From: Lunularia cruciata
Taxonomy: Eukaryota > Streptophyta > Marchantiopsida > Lunulariales > Lunulariaceae
Direction of reading: 5' to 3'
NCBI GenBank assembly: GCA_948567375.1
Contig: OX419761.1
Coordinates: 13,022,501-13,086,500 of the forward strand
DNA length: 64,000 bases
The translations under genes and the position numbers were made by a program. This document shows positions 1 through 10,800 of the stretch, one piece after another. How positions within the stretch are numbered: the stretch's first letter is position 1; each line of letters opens with the position of its first letter. The notes beneath the pieces were generated by a model. It was not told the DNA's origin. It did no database searches and worked only from the letters and a program-made list of their open reading frames with translations.

Positions 1-480
1 TCAATTTTCAAGTTGGTGATAAGGTCATGCTCTCATCTAATAACCTCCCTCTCCCACTTGATACCCAAGTTTCTAAACTTGCACTTAATTGGATAGGACC
101 CTTTGATGTCACCCAAATTGTATCTCTTGTTGCTTATCGACTTGCCTTGCCTTGTCATATGCACATCCATCATGTCTTTCATGTTTCCAAGTTGAAAGCC
201 TTTGTTCCTAACCCCTCTTCTTTTTCCTCTTGAGTCCAACCTCCCCCTCCTCCTATCCCTATCAATGATTATGAGGAGTACAAAGTTGATCATATTCTTG
301 CACGTTGCCACATTCAACAAGGCCATCAACAACATATGGAGTACAAGGTCCTTTGGAAAGGGTATCTCCTTCATGATGCCACATAGGAACCTTTTTTTCA
401 TCTCCAAAATGCACAATTGGCCATCCAGGAGTTTGAAGCTTCACTGGCAACGAGGACGTCACCAACTAGCGATGGAGGAA
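1..480 (+). mobile_element. 3' end of Ty3/gypsy chromovirus pol (integrase C-terminus and chromodomain), degenerate
   Basis: One frame reads from the left edge through an integrase C-terminal domain (GDKVML near base 15, then NWIGPFDV and HHVFHVSKLKAF). It continues past a TGA at 231-233 into a proline-rich linker and a chromodomain with EYKVDHIL and EYKVLWKGY at about 275-375. A TAG at 384-386 replaces the tryptophan expected in the chromodomain WEP motif. A chromodomain after integrase marks the chromovirus clade of Ty3/gypsy elements, where it helps direct integration to chromatin. Two in-frame stops make this copy non-functional. It is followed directly by an LTR at 483, so this is the 3' end of an element whose remainder lies left of the window. 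Confidence 0.85.
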
Positions 481-623
481 TATGTAACAATATAGAGTTT
501 AGCATGAAGCTAGTAAGGCTACCGTAGCAAATAAGACAAATTAGCCTAGAATATTCTAGAAGTATCTAGGAAGCTTCTTGGGAAGCTTCTCAGCTAGCCT
601 AGCTTGCACCCCAAGTAGGTGGT

Positions 624-636
624 TTCTAGAAGCTTC
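624..636 (+). promoter_or_regulatory. Heat-shock-element-like motif in LTR-A
   Basis: TTCTAGAAGCTTC is a perfect three-unit alternation TTC-nn-GAA-nn-TTC, the heat shock factor consensus. A two-unit TTCTAGAA lies at 554-561. It sits about 140 bp upstream of the LTR TATA box. Function is inferred from the motif alone. Confidence 0.5.
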
Positions 637-778
637 CAACTAGCTTAGCTTGCACGCCAAGTAAGCAACTTCTAGAAGAAAGCTTCTTGAGAAGCTTACC
701 AATTAACTTGGCTTGCACTCCAAGAAAGTAGCTCAAGGAAGCTTCTTGAGAAGCTTCTCAAGAGCCTTGTAGGATCCC

Positions 779-786
779 TATAAATA
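779..786 (+). promoter_or_regulatory. TATA box of LTR-A
   Basis: TATAAATA, conserved at the equivalent place in LTR copies at 59,828-60,240 and 13,290-13,577. It lies about 100 bp before the LTR end, as expected for the U3/R boundary. Confidence 0.7.
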
Positions 787-887
787 CAAGAGCTAAAACT
801 CATGCTAGGCATTCGGAGTTACCACATTCAAGTATCCCAATGTGATCTTCTATTCTCCTATTTCTCTCCTCATCTTGGACTTTTACA

Positions 888-1939
888 GAGAAGATATTGA
901 GCTGATCCAAAGTAGTTGAGTTTGGAGTGTAGATGGACTCAACTAAATTACCCGTCATTTAAGAAAGTTATAGTAGAGATAGAGGGTATTGTTAGGCCAT
1001 ATATAACTTCAATTGTAGTGCAAATTGATGAGGTGACAACAATAGATGTAAAAGTAGAAATAGATGATGAACCCAAAGTGCAAAAGACACTTGTAGTTGA
1101 TTTGAGTGAAGAAGCTAAAGTAGAAGTCATACTCAGATGGGATAGAGTCAATAGCAATTATCGATCTAAAATAGTGGTTTTGTAAGTAGAGTTGATTTGT
1201 ATTTGCAACATAGTAGGAAGTAGTTGTAATAGTTAAGTAGTTCAGGTAGTTTTTGTAACTTCTAAGCGGTTTGACTATTTAGAGCAGACGTTTAGAGTAT
1301 TTTGTATTCAATAGTGAGCAAAAGATGATTAAAGCAAAGTGCTGATGAAGCAATTATTGTTTTTCTTTATTCCAAGTATCGGCTAAATGCCTTTGTTTGT
1401 GAGTGTTTGGCAAAATTCAGATTGCAATTGAGGGATTATAAGATGTTGAATTCCATTGTGTGTTTTATCCTAAGTGTAGCACATCCAAAAAATACCTTGA
1501 CGGATCTATGAGAATTGTAATATTGTTAGTATTCATCATTTGTAGCCATAGACAAGAAATTGATGCAAAGTCACTTTGAACTGTGAAGTTGTACCTTTGG
1601 TGGAAGAGTGGAATACAATTCTGAAGAGAAGTCACTTCATGACAAAGTAGCCATCCTTGTATCAATTGAATCATCACAATTTATGTCAATTTGGATTGGA
1701 ACTGAAAATTTGTGATTTTATGCAACAATTATTTGTAGTAAAACCTTTGATGAGTGTTTGCCACCTTCTTCTTGGTGTTGTTTTTGCCCAAGAGTTTAAA
1801 GATGTAACCAATAGAACTATTCAGTTACTTTCATTTTGTACTTGAACATTCATGACCTATATCTCTATGGGAATGAATGATTACTCACACTTCACTACAA
1901 AAGTGATATACATTGGGTTGTCACATCAATTTAAAATGC
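888..1939. other. Unassigned AT-rich sequence
   Basis: No recognisable gene. An 89-codon open frame at 916-1185 (plus) is rich in acidic residues and valine and matches nothing I know. The rest is stop-rich in all frames. It is probably retroelement or intergenic debris right of the LTR. Confidence 0.4.
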
Positions 1940-2320
1940 TAAGGAGAGAAATATGAGAATGAAAGACTGGATTGGAAGATCATATTGGGACTCTCAAATA
2001 AGGGAAACTCCAAATTCCTAGCTTGAGCTTGGCTCGAGTATTCATAGGTAACCTTGGTACAAGACTCCCAAGGAGCTTCAAAGGAAATTTGCCTCTAGGA
2101 ATCACCTTACTTAGAGTGCCAGATAAGCTAGTTATTTTACTTGGTGTACAAGCTAAGCTAGTTGTTAGCTTGGTGTACAAGTTACTCTACCTTTGAGAAG
2201 TTCCTAGAAACTTCTAGTGTGTTTTCAACATATTCTACACACAAGCTTTCTCAATATCTCTAGCACATTCTTAAGCTAGTTCTAATTCTTTTTGCTATAT
2301 TTAGTTTTAGACTACTAACT
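1940..2320 (-). repeat. LTR-A fragment, inverted and diverged
   Basis: Read on the minus strand, this segment shows the LTR-A landmarks in order: units ending AGCTTAGCTTG..CACCAAGTA, then TATGAATA in place of the TATA box, then AAGCTAGGAATTTGGAGTT and GAGAGTCCCAAT. It is more diverged than the copy at 483-887. Edges are approximate. Confidence 0.65.
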
Positions 2321-2818
2321 CATTACCTTCTACTTACTCATCTGCTAACTCCATATTACTACACTCTATGAGGTGCAATCTCATCACAATCTCCAAACAC
2401 ACCTATTCCTCTATCATCTTCTTCTTGTACCTTCATAATAAATTTTTTTATACTTAAAAACTTATGAAAATCATGATTACACATACAAACACTACAAACT
2501 CAACCATTTTTTCCAATCTAAATAGCTAAAACTCCTACCTCACTTTGTTGTCAAAAGGACATACAGAACATGTAGGCCAGCATGCATGGACTATGTGGAT
2601 ACTATTACAAGGTTAGGGAACTTTAAGAAGTTCAAGAAGATTTCAATGTTGACACTTTGACTCTAATAGATCCAAAATTTTGACAATCATAAACTTAAAT
2701 TCTTGACGACCACAACGACATTAGAATAAGATTGAAGCAACCCAATATCAAGATACTAATAGTATAATTGGTCAGAACATGTTATTCCCACAAGGATACA
2801 AGTTGAAAATGGCTATAC

Positions 2819-3289
2819 GTGAAGGAAATAATGTCACTTTGTCATGAGTTGTCTATTGTTGTCTTTATCCTCTTGGGTAGGACAATTCCCAAAAGAGGTT
2901 ATTGCATCCCACAATGGCACAATATAGAAAATAAAATCAAACACTCAAATCTCATTCACAAAAGATATCATGTCAACTTGGCTCTTGAAGTCATGGTTCA
3001 ATCTACATTGAAGATCATCGGCCCCAAATGGTTGTACCCTCATAGTTACCTATATCATGCATATCACAATGCCAATGAGAATGTTTTACCCTTCCCAAAA
3101 AATGTTCCTCACAACTATAGTGTAGATTTTTACAAGATGGGTTTTTTCTTACATGAGGTACTTCACAACACCCACAACACTTGGAGTCAATTGACATGTT
3201 ACCTTGATCCTTTTGAGCACCCAAGGATCCAAGACCTCAGTCAAGCCTGGTTGCCATCCTATACCTCAACACTTGCATTCTTACTTTGA
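2819..3289 (+). CDS. 156-codon ORF of an unclassified repeat
   Basis: An uninterrupted 156-codon frame, rich in His, Leu and Tyr, with no family I recognise. A decayed relative lies at about 51,400-51,640. There a block like VMIQSTPKW matches VMVQSTLK here, EHVLPSPKA matches ENVLPFPKN, and a downstream stretch matches the LDPFEHPRIQDLSQ region with several stops. In both places a coiled-coil ORF follows about 0.6-0.7 kb to the right on the opposite strand, so the two are probably parts of one repeated unit. The frame may have survived by chance. No splice sites or promoter were identified. Confidence 0.3.
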   Translation: MKEIMSLCHELSIVVFILLGRTIPKRGYCIPQWHNIENKIKHSNLIHKRYHVNLALEVMVQSTLKIIGPKWLYPHSYLYHAYHNANENVLPFPKNVPHNYSVDFYKMGFFLHEVLHNTHNTWSQLTCYLDPFEHPRIQDLSQAWLPSYTSTLAFLL

Positions 3290-3889
3290 GTCTCTCACCA
3301 CTACTACTCAATAGTCACAACACATACACCATAGTAACATTGATTTGTTAAGGATCATAGAGATCCTCAATGAATCTTCCCCAATATAGAGTCCAAGTCA
3401 TGCACAAACGATAGCAATTGCAAATTGAGCATACACCCATATGAACAACAAAATGATGAAGCTAGAATTTTGCATAAGCGTGAATTGAACTTGTATTATG
3501 TTGGGGTAATTCCTCTTATACCTTCTACTACAAAAATATATGGCACAACCATGGTTGTAATGATGACACCACCTACAACGTGCACCTACTGTACATACTA
3601 CCAATCACAAGACTCTAGCTAGACATTGGGAGAATAGTCCCAATGACATGGCATTGGAAAAATTGTCCTACTGTACATGACCATCATCATCCCTTAGATT
3701 AGATGCAAATTATTGCACCAAAATGGTACTAACCTATTGACATTTGTCTCCAATGGTAGGCCATCATGGTAGTGCTTGACTTTGATGGTCTTCCACACAA
3801 TGAGGTCCTCCAATGACTTTGATGGTCATGGTATAACAATTACACCCTTGTGTAACTTATTTGTACACTTTTGTTAACGCAACCAAATC

Positions 3890-4500
3890 TACTTTCATGA
3901 CTTGCTTGGTTTCCTTGGTACATCTTATCCCTTGCATCTTTGGATCAGTTCATCAACATGCTCTCCGTACTCTTTCAGCTCTTGGCTGACCTTGGTTAAG
4001 ATGCTCTTGAATCTTTTATCAATATGCTTTTGCATCTTCTCATCCAATTTGGCCAATTTATTTGGTTGAGTATTTCTTTACCTCCAAAGCATGTATCTCT
4101 AACTTATACTCCCAGAGCTTTGCATGATGAACCTGAGTCAACGCTGCTACTCCTATTTGAGCCTTCCATTCATTTGTGGTATCCTCCGCTACTGTGATCA
4201 CCCGCATCCGCTCTTCATCTAAAGCATCCCGGATGTATTGCAACTCTGTGTCCACCACTTGCCTGACCTGCATGTAGAGGATTTGCTCGCATTCCTTGTG
4301 GTTATTGACAATTGTGATCAGCTCCTCAATGCATATTCGGGCTTATCAACAGTTGTGTTGAGTGCATGCTTGTCCTTTGCACTCTGGAGATGGAGAACCT
4401 TTAGTTCTTGCTTCAGATATGCAACCTCCTCATTCCTAGCACTCATTTGCTCCTTGTGCTGGGATCTCCCCTTAATGGTTAGTAAATTAGAGTTCAATTA
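3890..4500 (-). pseudogene. Coiled-coil ORF of an unclassified repeat, degenerate
   Basis: On the minus strand, fragments of one protein run from about 4,475 to 3,930. They are dominated by Glu, Lys, Gln and Leu with heptad-like spacing, for example NEEVAYLKQELKVLHLQ and then EELITIVNNHKECEQ. Frame changes and stops break it. A 71-codon piece remains open at 4,058-4,273. Similar coiled-coil fragments lie at 52,180-52,620 (minus) and 57,700-58,960 (plus). I do not recognise the family. A gag-like or accessory protein of a retroelement is one possibility, a captured host coiled-coil gene another. Confidence 0.5.
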
Positions 4501-4740
4501 GGAAATTCATTGTCATGTCATGCTCTTGATATCATCCTCTTCATCTCCTCATCCTTCTCTTCAATTTCCCTTCCAGGCATTAACAAGAAACATATGTCAC
4601 ATATTTATATTCTTCTTCAAGCTCAATTCTCAAATTCTTTACAGGATTCCTTTACAAAACTATTTGCAAACCCATGTACAAGATCTAATGGAACCTATTA
4701 TGATGGATGGATTGTCAGATCGGAGCATGTGATTGGATGA

Positions 4741-5772
4741 CAACATTTTATTTTTTAAAATAATAAATAAATAAATTACATGGTGTATATGATATATGCT
4801 AATTATATGGTTAATTTTAAATTACCATCCTCTCAAGTACTTTACCCTTGGGATACAAAGCATAACTTTGTTCCTTGCTCGATAGAACATATGAACCTTT
4901 TGTTATTGCTACAATGATTGACTAAAATATAAAGTTAAATGCCTGGACATATGTTTTGCTCTGTCAAGTAATAGGTCACGATGATCATTTTGAGAGTCAC
5001 GAATATGAAAGAGAGAAATTGTGCGATATTGAGTCTCGAAGGAGTGATTTGAAAGGATATGTTTAGTAGGTTACAGAATAATTGAATCTATCGATGATTT
5101 GTCCTTTATATATAATTTCCATAAAATAAATAAAAAACCAAAGTGTGTCACGTGTATTTAGCATATAGTGGTCAAACATGTTGTACTCAATTATACTTAC
5201 CTTGTGTCGGTCTACAGAACCATGAGAACGAGATATATATCAAGTATGATTGAAGATTATTGGTTAGACATATAAGAGGTCTCCATACAATATCAAAAAA
5301 GAGAAAGAGAAAGTGCCAAAGTAGGGCTAGATTTACCAAGCATCTTTAAAGATGCTGGATTTACCAATCATCGTTAAAGAAATAGATTCAACGAAGTATA
5401 AAAAATTTCTCAGCATAAAATTCACTTAGAGTGAGTTTAAAATTTGAATCTTAGTTTAGCATTATCCTCAAGAGTAATAATGCTTCTGTTCATGTCGTGG
5501 TATGTACCCACATCTTTCATTCTTTTCATTTCCATATTCTATGCTGCTCAACGTGACAATTTCATATAGAATTATACTATGTTCTGCTTTCCACACTAAT
5601 AATATATATCTACATAATTGCGCATCTTATCTCTTATCGCGTAGGCATGTCCTAATCTCGTCCGCGCAAACTATCTTTATTCACCTGCGCGGTTCTTAAG
5701 ATCCCTACAGGACTCCACGTCAGGAATCTCCGTCACGCTCGGACGTGCCGGAAAGAGGCTCGGTCCGAGCCT
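4741..5772. other. AT-rich spacer
   Basis: No gene recognised. It is AT-rich until about 5,640, then GC content rises sharply into the possible gene start at 5,773. This rise looks like the left edge of single-copy DNA. Confidence 0.5.
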
Positions 5773-6585
5773 ATGGGTCTGTCTGTCGCTTACGAGAGGA
5801 GGTTCGGAAATGGGTTCGGTCCCTTCTGTGCCATGCCGAACGAAGTTCCAGTTTTAGGGGTGTAAAGAAAAGGCTAAGATGACCGAACTCTGGCTGCATC
5901 GTTAAGACCATTAGCTCCACAGAAACATGGATCGAAGAAGCATTGTGATTCGTACAACTGAAAGATCCTCCTCACTTGGGCTATGGACATTGGGTGGCGT
6001 GAGGATCCTGATTAAATTCTCTTTACACGCCTAAGCATAAAGTTCGTGTACTCATTAGTAGTGCTGACACCGGATCTACACATACATAAGCTATTGGTTC
6101 TCGACTTGTAACTTTTGTAACCTTATCAACTCTGAATTTCTCACGTCTGTTTTCTCTCTTTATGGAACAGATCTTGGGCTTATTTTACCACTCGTTCCAC
6201 TGCTTTGCTCTATCCAGTGGTCCTCGCTTTTTTGCCCATTTCAAAGGCTGTAGAAAGATGTCGACTTATCAACAGTGAAAAAGAAGGTGAACTGTCCTAT
6301 AAGGTATGCCATGTTTTTGCTTCAGTTTGTCATATGCTTTATTCTGCAAAGTAAACTTTACAGGATGAATTATTATTCTTTTTTAGTTTTGTGTATTCTG
6401 GAGTTTCAATATCCAGTATTTGTGTTCAGTTCTTCGGTACTTTTGGTAAATTGAGTAGATTTCCCCATTAATTGTAGTTTGAGGATTTCGAAGAGCGCCA
6501 GCCGTTGTCGTCACTAATTCATTATTTCCCTTGCTGTTTAATGTCAGCTAGGATTGGCATGAAGACTGTTTTGGTGATTTTTTAA
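5773..6585 (+). CDS. Possible three-exon gene for a small membrane protein (109 aa)
   Basis: The model joins 5,773-5,861, 6,171-6,303 and 6,478-6,585. Exon 1 starts ATG (MGLSVAYERR) and stops two bases into a codon before GTAAAG. Exon 2 follows a strong pyrimidine-rich acceptor ending GGAACAG, adds one base to finish that codon, and runs 44 codons (SWAYFTTRST..GELSYK) to AAG before GTATGC. Exon 3 follows TTGTAG in phase and ends at TAA. Phase is kept at both junctions and introns are 309 and 174 bp. Exon 2 holds a likely membrane segment (TALLYPVVLAFLPIS) and exon 3 a second weakly hydrophobic stretch. I recognise no family. Exon 2 is the best supported part. Exons 1 and 3 are guesses that fit. 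Confidence 0.4.
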
Positions 6586-8465
6586 GAAATATTTTAGTCA
6601 AAAAATTTATTCTTAGAATGCTCCTTAGTTCCTAAAGCACCTTCCTCTTTAAGCCTTTATATTTCCAACAATTTACTACATAACGAAACTATGACAGAAA
6701 AAAGATCAACAAGGTGCTAAATGTTAAACATATAAGACAGAACACTAAAGAAATAAGACAAAGAACTGTATCCAAGATAAGCACTAAGTGGATATTAGCC
6801 TATATTGTAGACGTACCCTCGATTTCACTTTTATTACCTACAAATTCCTTATTTTATTGATGGACCTATGAAGCTTATTACTATGTCGAATGGCAGAATA
6901 ACATTTTAGTGGGTGGGGGCCCTTAAAGGCTACAGAAGATACTGAAACCATCTACTTAAAAACCCCCCTGTTTTATTGGTCTTTCTCAAGCATGCCTTTC
7001 GAAACTACACATTCTCTGAACCAAGGCTTAGTAGATTAAGGCACTTCCCTTGCATAGAGTGCAGAAAACAGAATTATAATACCACTTTGCTTGCCATGTA
7101 ATTTGTTGTCGTTTCTGTATGCTATTTCTCTTTAATGCTCACAACTGTTGCCCCTCAATAACATAGCCCCTCTTAGCACCATAGTTTCCATCTCCTATAG
7201 AATATTACATATCTCCCTTACATTAGATGTACAATTGAAGCATATACCTACGGAGTGGTCAAGTTGTGATTACGAGCCCACTTTATATTACAATACTGAA
7301 AGAGCGATTATTCGGTTTTCTTTAAGACATAGATAGGCCTCGCAATCATGTCAATGTTTATCCAAGCAGTTAAGTCATGTTAAGGTTCCATGTATCCCTC
7401 CAATGAGTGCTCTTAGCTACAAGGTTCAACATCTAGCAAGTGGGAGTTTATTGAATCGGACAAGCAGGTGTCTCCAAATTGCTTCTTGTGGATCGTGACG
7501 AAGATAGGCAGATAGATCAGTATTCTCCAAAATATTGGAAGAGCTGGAATCTATTGAGTTCCGATCAAGTGCCGGGAAAGAGCACGAATTTACGTCGGTG
7601 ATTGTGCATAGATTTATTTAACTATATTTCGCAAATGTATATATTAAAAATATAGATTAAATCAACTCTACCCCAACCAAGGAATCGAAGCATACATACA
7701 TATCCGTAGCCTTATTTATCTTTACACTATTCTACCATTAAGAGCGTGGCACATGCAACTTATCATATTCTTCTAATGATCTGATATTCCCGACTTGAGG
7801 ATATACTCGTTTTTTAAGATATATTCGTAGATAGAGTTCTGACGCGTTCCGATGCTATCATTGAAACTCTATGATACCTCACCCACAGATCGATTGAAGG
7901 CTTACTTTATAAGTGATCTAACTCCAGATACGATAAAGGATAGCATTTTGTACTACCTTCACTACACCATGAGACTCACGTGCAAGGTAAACACCACGGG
8001 GACAACCGACATAGACAATGGATAAAACTGTTCCTCTCTCCTGGAATGGGAAGAAGAAGGCGACGACATGGGAAGACCTCACAAGGAAAAGACATAGGGG
8101 ATAAAGCCTCCAAGAGTATCGGCAGGAGGAATCTACCCTACAGCACCATGAGAAAATGTCACCTTGTTTACTGCTCTTCGAACAGATTGGCAACCTAAGA
8201 AAAATCGAGAACCCAACAAGAACACGATTGAAAGAAAAGAACCCAACAAAATAAAGTCTTCCCCACCTTATACTCTGGATGTTAATGTGCGCTATGCATT
8301 ATCCTCGTACCGGATCATCATCAACGTCCCCTCCAAACCTACAACGTTCCCACGGTCTTATGTATTAAACCACTATTACATACCTACCTATCTCTCTCCA
8401 TCAACAAAGAGGATAATTTTCCCTTTTTATTTCATGGTTATTTTGGACTTCAAAAATTTGAGAGG
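6586..8465. other. Intergenic, no gene recognised
   Basis: Short overlapping frames exist at 7,918-8,193 (minus), 7,980-8,198 (plus) and 8,164-8,475 (plus). None shows a recognisable motif or convincing splice borders. The sequence around 7,400-7,600 and 7,900-8,250 is less AT-rich than its surroundings and could hold unrecognised exons. Confidence 0.35.
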
Positions 8466-8806
8466 TGTGATATAGTTAAATAAATTATCTAAAGTGAAAA
8501 TTAATTAATTTGATATCATCTTTAGATATATTATACATGATGTTCTAAGTGAATCAGGTAAAGATTTTTTTTTATATTTTTACTATTTTATTCTAAGTTG
8601 AAAAAATTTAAAAATTATTTTGTTTGACCAACCAAATAAAATTACAGTTTGCATGTCACAAATCTATAAATCTATATATCTGACCGAAGAGTATAATTTT
8701 CTCAAAGAAGATTTTCTCTGCTATGCAATGGAGGTAAAGTATTCCTTTGGGGTATCAGAGTCTTAAGAATTTCAATCTTATGTTCTTCTATTTACTGACT
8801 GTTTCA
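8466..8806 (+). repeat. 5' LTR of element B, degraded and internally deleted
   Basis: It begins TGTGATATAG and its last ~110 bases align with the end of the 3' LTR at about 17,275-17,389 (shared blocks TTTGGGGTATCAGAGTCTT versus TTAGGGCATTGGAGTCTTG, then TGTTCTT and GACTGTTTCA versus GACTATTACA). It is about 290 bp shorter than the 3' LTR. Confidence 0.6.
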
Positions 8807-8807
8807 A

Positions 8808-8822
8808 TGATATCAAAATAGG
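8808..8822 (+). other. Primer binding site of element B (tRNA-iMet type)
   Basis: TGATATCAAAATAGG directly after the 5' LTR resembles the plant initiator-Met PBS TGGTATCAGAGCAGG, with three mismatches. This is a decayed site. Confidence 0.5.
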
Positions 8823-9399
8823 TGTTCTAATTCAAGTGAATGATCACCTTTTTTGGAAGAGCACATGCTATTGAGACTAAGTAATTCTAAGGGTAGGAAG
8901 AGAAGTGCTTATTGAGAGGTTGTGTATTTTAGAGAGAGGATGAGATGGATTTTTTTGGAGGAAATTTTTGGTACCTCATTTTCCCTTCCTAAATTCTTTC
9001 TATATCAAGATTATGTAGAGCAAATGTAAATGTATCTTGTTTACCATTTTGGAACAAATTTCATAGACATAATAATGAATTTGCAAAACCTTATGATTTT
9101 ACCTATTTTACCCTGTGATTTTACCTTATATATGATATAGAGTGAAAGTTGAAAATTTATATTCTTTATGATGTAATGTAAATATATCAAATTCTCTCTC
9201 TTTCAACACTAAAGTAAAAATCTATTATGCAATTGACCAAAAGTGATGTTTAGGGATTCTGTAATTTGCAATTTTGGTCAATTGTACTATCAACAAGTGA
9301 TAGTCTTTGAGGTCTTATTGGTAGTTCCAATCATCAGTGTCCCTTCTTGAGTGATTATATTAATACTTTATTGAAATATGAAGTATCTATTGAGAGTAT

Positions 9400-10800
9400 T
9401 TTGTGTATGAATCATGGAGCCTTATTTGCAAGACTCATGTAAAGAATGTAAGGGATGCCAAAAAAGTTCCAAGAGATCAAGATGACAATAGAGGCATTAC
9501 AAAGTCAAATACATACATTCAAGAGTGATAATATAATGCAAGAGAGGAGATCATCCCAAAACCCAATGAAAACAATTAAAGTACCTATAGAGTCACTTAT
9601 GACAATGATATAGACCTATGACAATGATATAGACCTTGGTCAACAATGAAACCACATTGTTAGTACGTATGAAGAAGACATACAACATCAAGCGTTGCAA
9701 GGGACAATGCTCCAAAAGAGTAGTGGAGAATTGGATCTCAAGAATGAATTGATATTTTTGATTATTTACAATAGAAATAATAGATCATTCTACAAGCATA
9801 TTTGCACATATTTGTACATATTTGTTCTTGACTAATAAAGCTCTCACTTAGTACAATGCTTGAGAATGATCAATGTTTGCGGAAGGAAATGAAGTCACTT
9901 TGCTAGTCATGCAAGAAGACTTGTTGAAGAACTTCCAACCAATGGATTCCATGTAAATAGCTCAAACTTGACTATGGAGGTTGAAGCAAAAGAATAACAT
10001 GCAAGAATAGATGGAGGTATTTTATCGATAGGTTGTAATACTTGATATGAGTCCAATAAAAGCTCTTGAAAACTTCAAACAAAGGTTAAAAGAGCAAATT
10101 TTCCAAGAGGTAATGGTCCAAAATCCTTGTATAGTTTTTGAAGCCATTGTGTGTGATCAAAGAATAGTAGGAGCACTTGGAAGCATCGGTCCCAACACAA
10201 CACCATTTGGTTGAAACATTGTACTTTGGTAGACCTGTTCTTATAGAATTAGGCAACATTTGTTTTTGAGACCAAGGAGCTCAACCTTCTAAGGAGAATG
10301 TGGACATATCAAAGAAAGGAGAGATTGAGTCCCAAGGGGAGAAGAGGCTCAAGCAAAACAAGAACATCATTACAATTGTGGTTGATTTGTACATATAGCC
10401 ATCAATTGTCATGCATGCTTTCATAGGAGCACTTAGCCTCCATACAAGTGACCTTTGAACAATCTAAAGGAAAAAATCAAAGATGAGGATGCAATAACCA
10501 CATCAAAAAACAAAAATCACCAATAAATGTACCTCATGGCCTTACTGGCTCAAATGAAAGGAGTAAGAGTGGGAGAAGGAAGAGGATGAGTGTGAAAAAA
10601 TTAAGGAAGGCAAATAAATGCATAATTAATTGTCATAGACAGAGTTCTAGAAGATAATCAACTGAGAGTATTGATAGACTATAGAGTAACAAAGAATCTC
10701 TTGTCTTTCTATTGCAATAAGGTTGGAGATGGAACTAGAAAATGATGAGATTGAATCAGTAGAGTTACCTAATTGTAATGATATGGAGTGTAAAGATGAA
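9400..10800 (+). pseudogene. Element B gag and N-terminal protease remnant
   Basis: Frame fragments read as a gag C-terminus (SPIKALENFKQRLKEQ at about 10,048) and a basic stretch. A zinc-knuckle remnant follows (YNCG..VHIAINCH at about 10,370), then a retropepsin start (RVLIDYRVTKNLLSF at about 10,660), where the expected active-site Asp-Ser/Thr-Gly reads Asp-Tyr-Arg. Many stops. The protease is cut off at about 10,800 by the nested LTR and resumes at 13,664. Confidence 0.6.

Larger units (their letters stand above)
483..887 (+). repeat. 3' LTR, family A
   Basis: The sequence begins TGTAACAATA and ends CTTTTACA, the TG..CA termini of an LTR, and directly follows the chromovirus pol end. Most of its length aligns by eye with the LTR at 59,828-60,240. 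It contains about three imperfect units of roughly 60 bp, each rich in AAGCTT and GCTAGCTTAGCTTGCA, then a TATA box at 779-786 and a conserved block CATGCTAGGCATT. Further copies lie at about 1,940-2,320 (minus), 10,800-11,160, 13,290-13,577 and 36,323-36,645 (minus). A short purine-rich GATGGAGGAA precedes the LTR and may be the polypurine tract. Confidence 0.85.

Noticed and set aside
916-1185. 89-codon plus-strand ORF after LTR-A
   Set aside because: Low-complexity Val/Glu/Asp composition, no motif, no splice sites and AT-rich context; more likely chance.
5700-5880. 5S rRNA or snRNA in the GC-rich block
   Set aside because: No match to the conserved 5S internal promoter or to U1/U6 landmarks; it reads better as a first exon.
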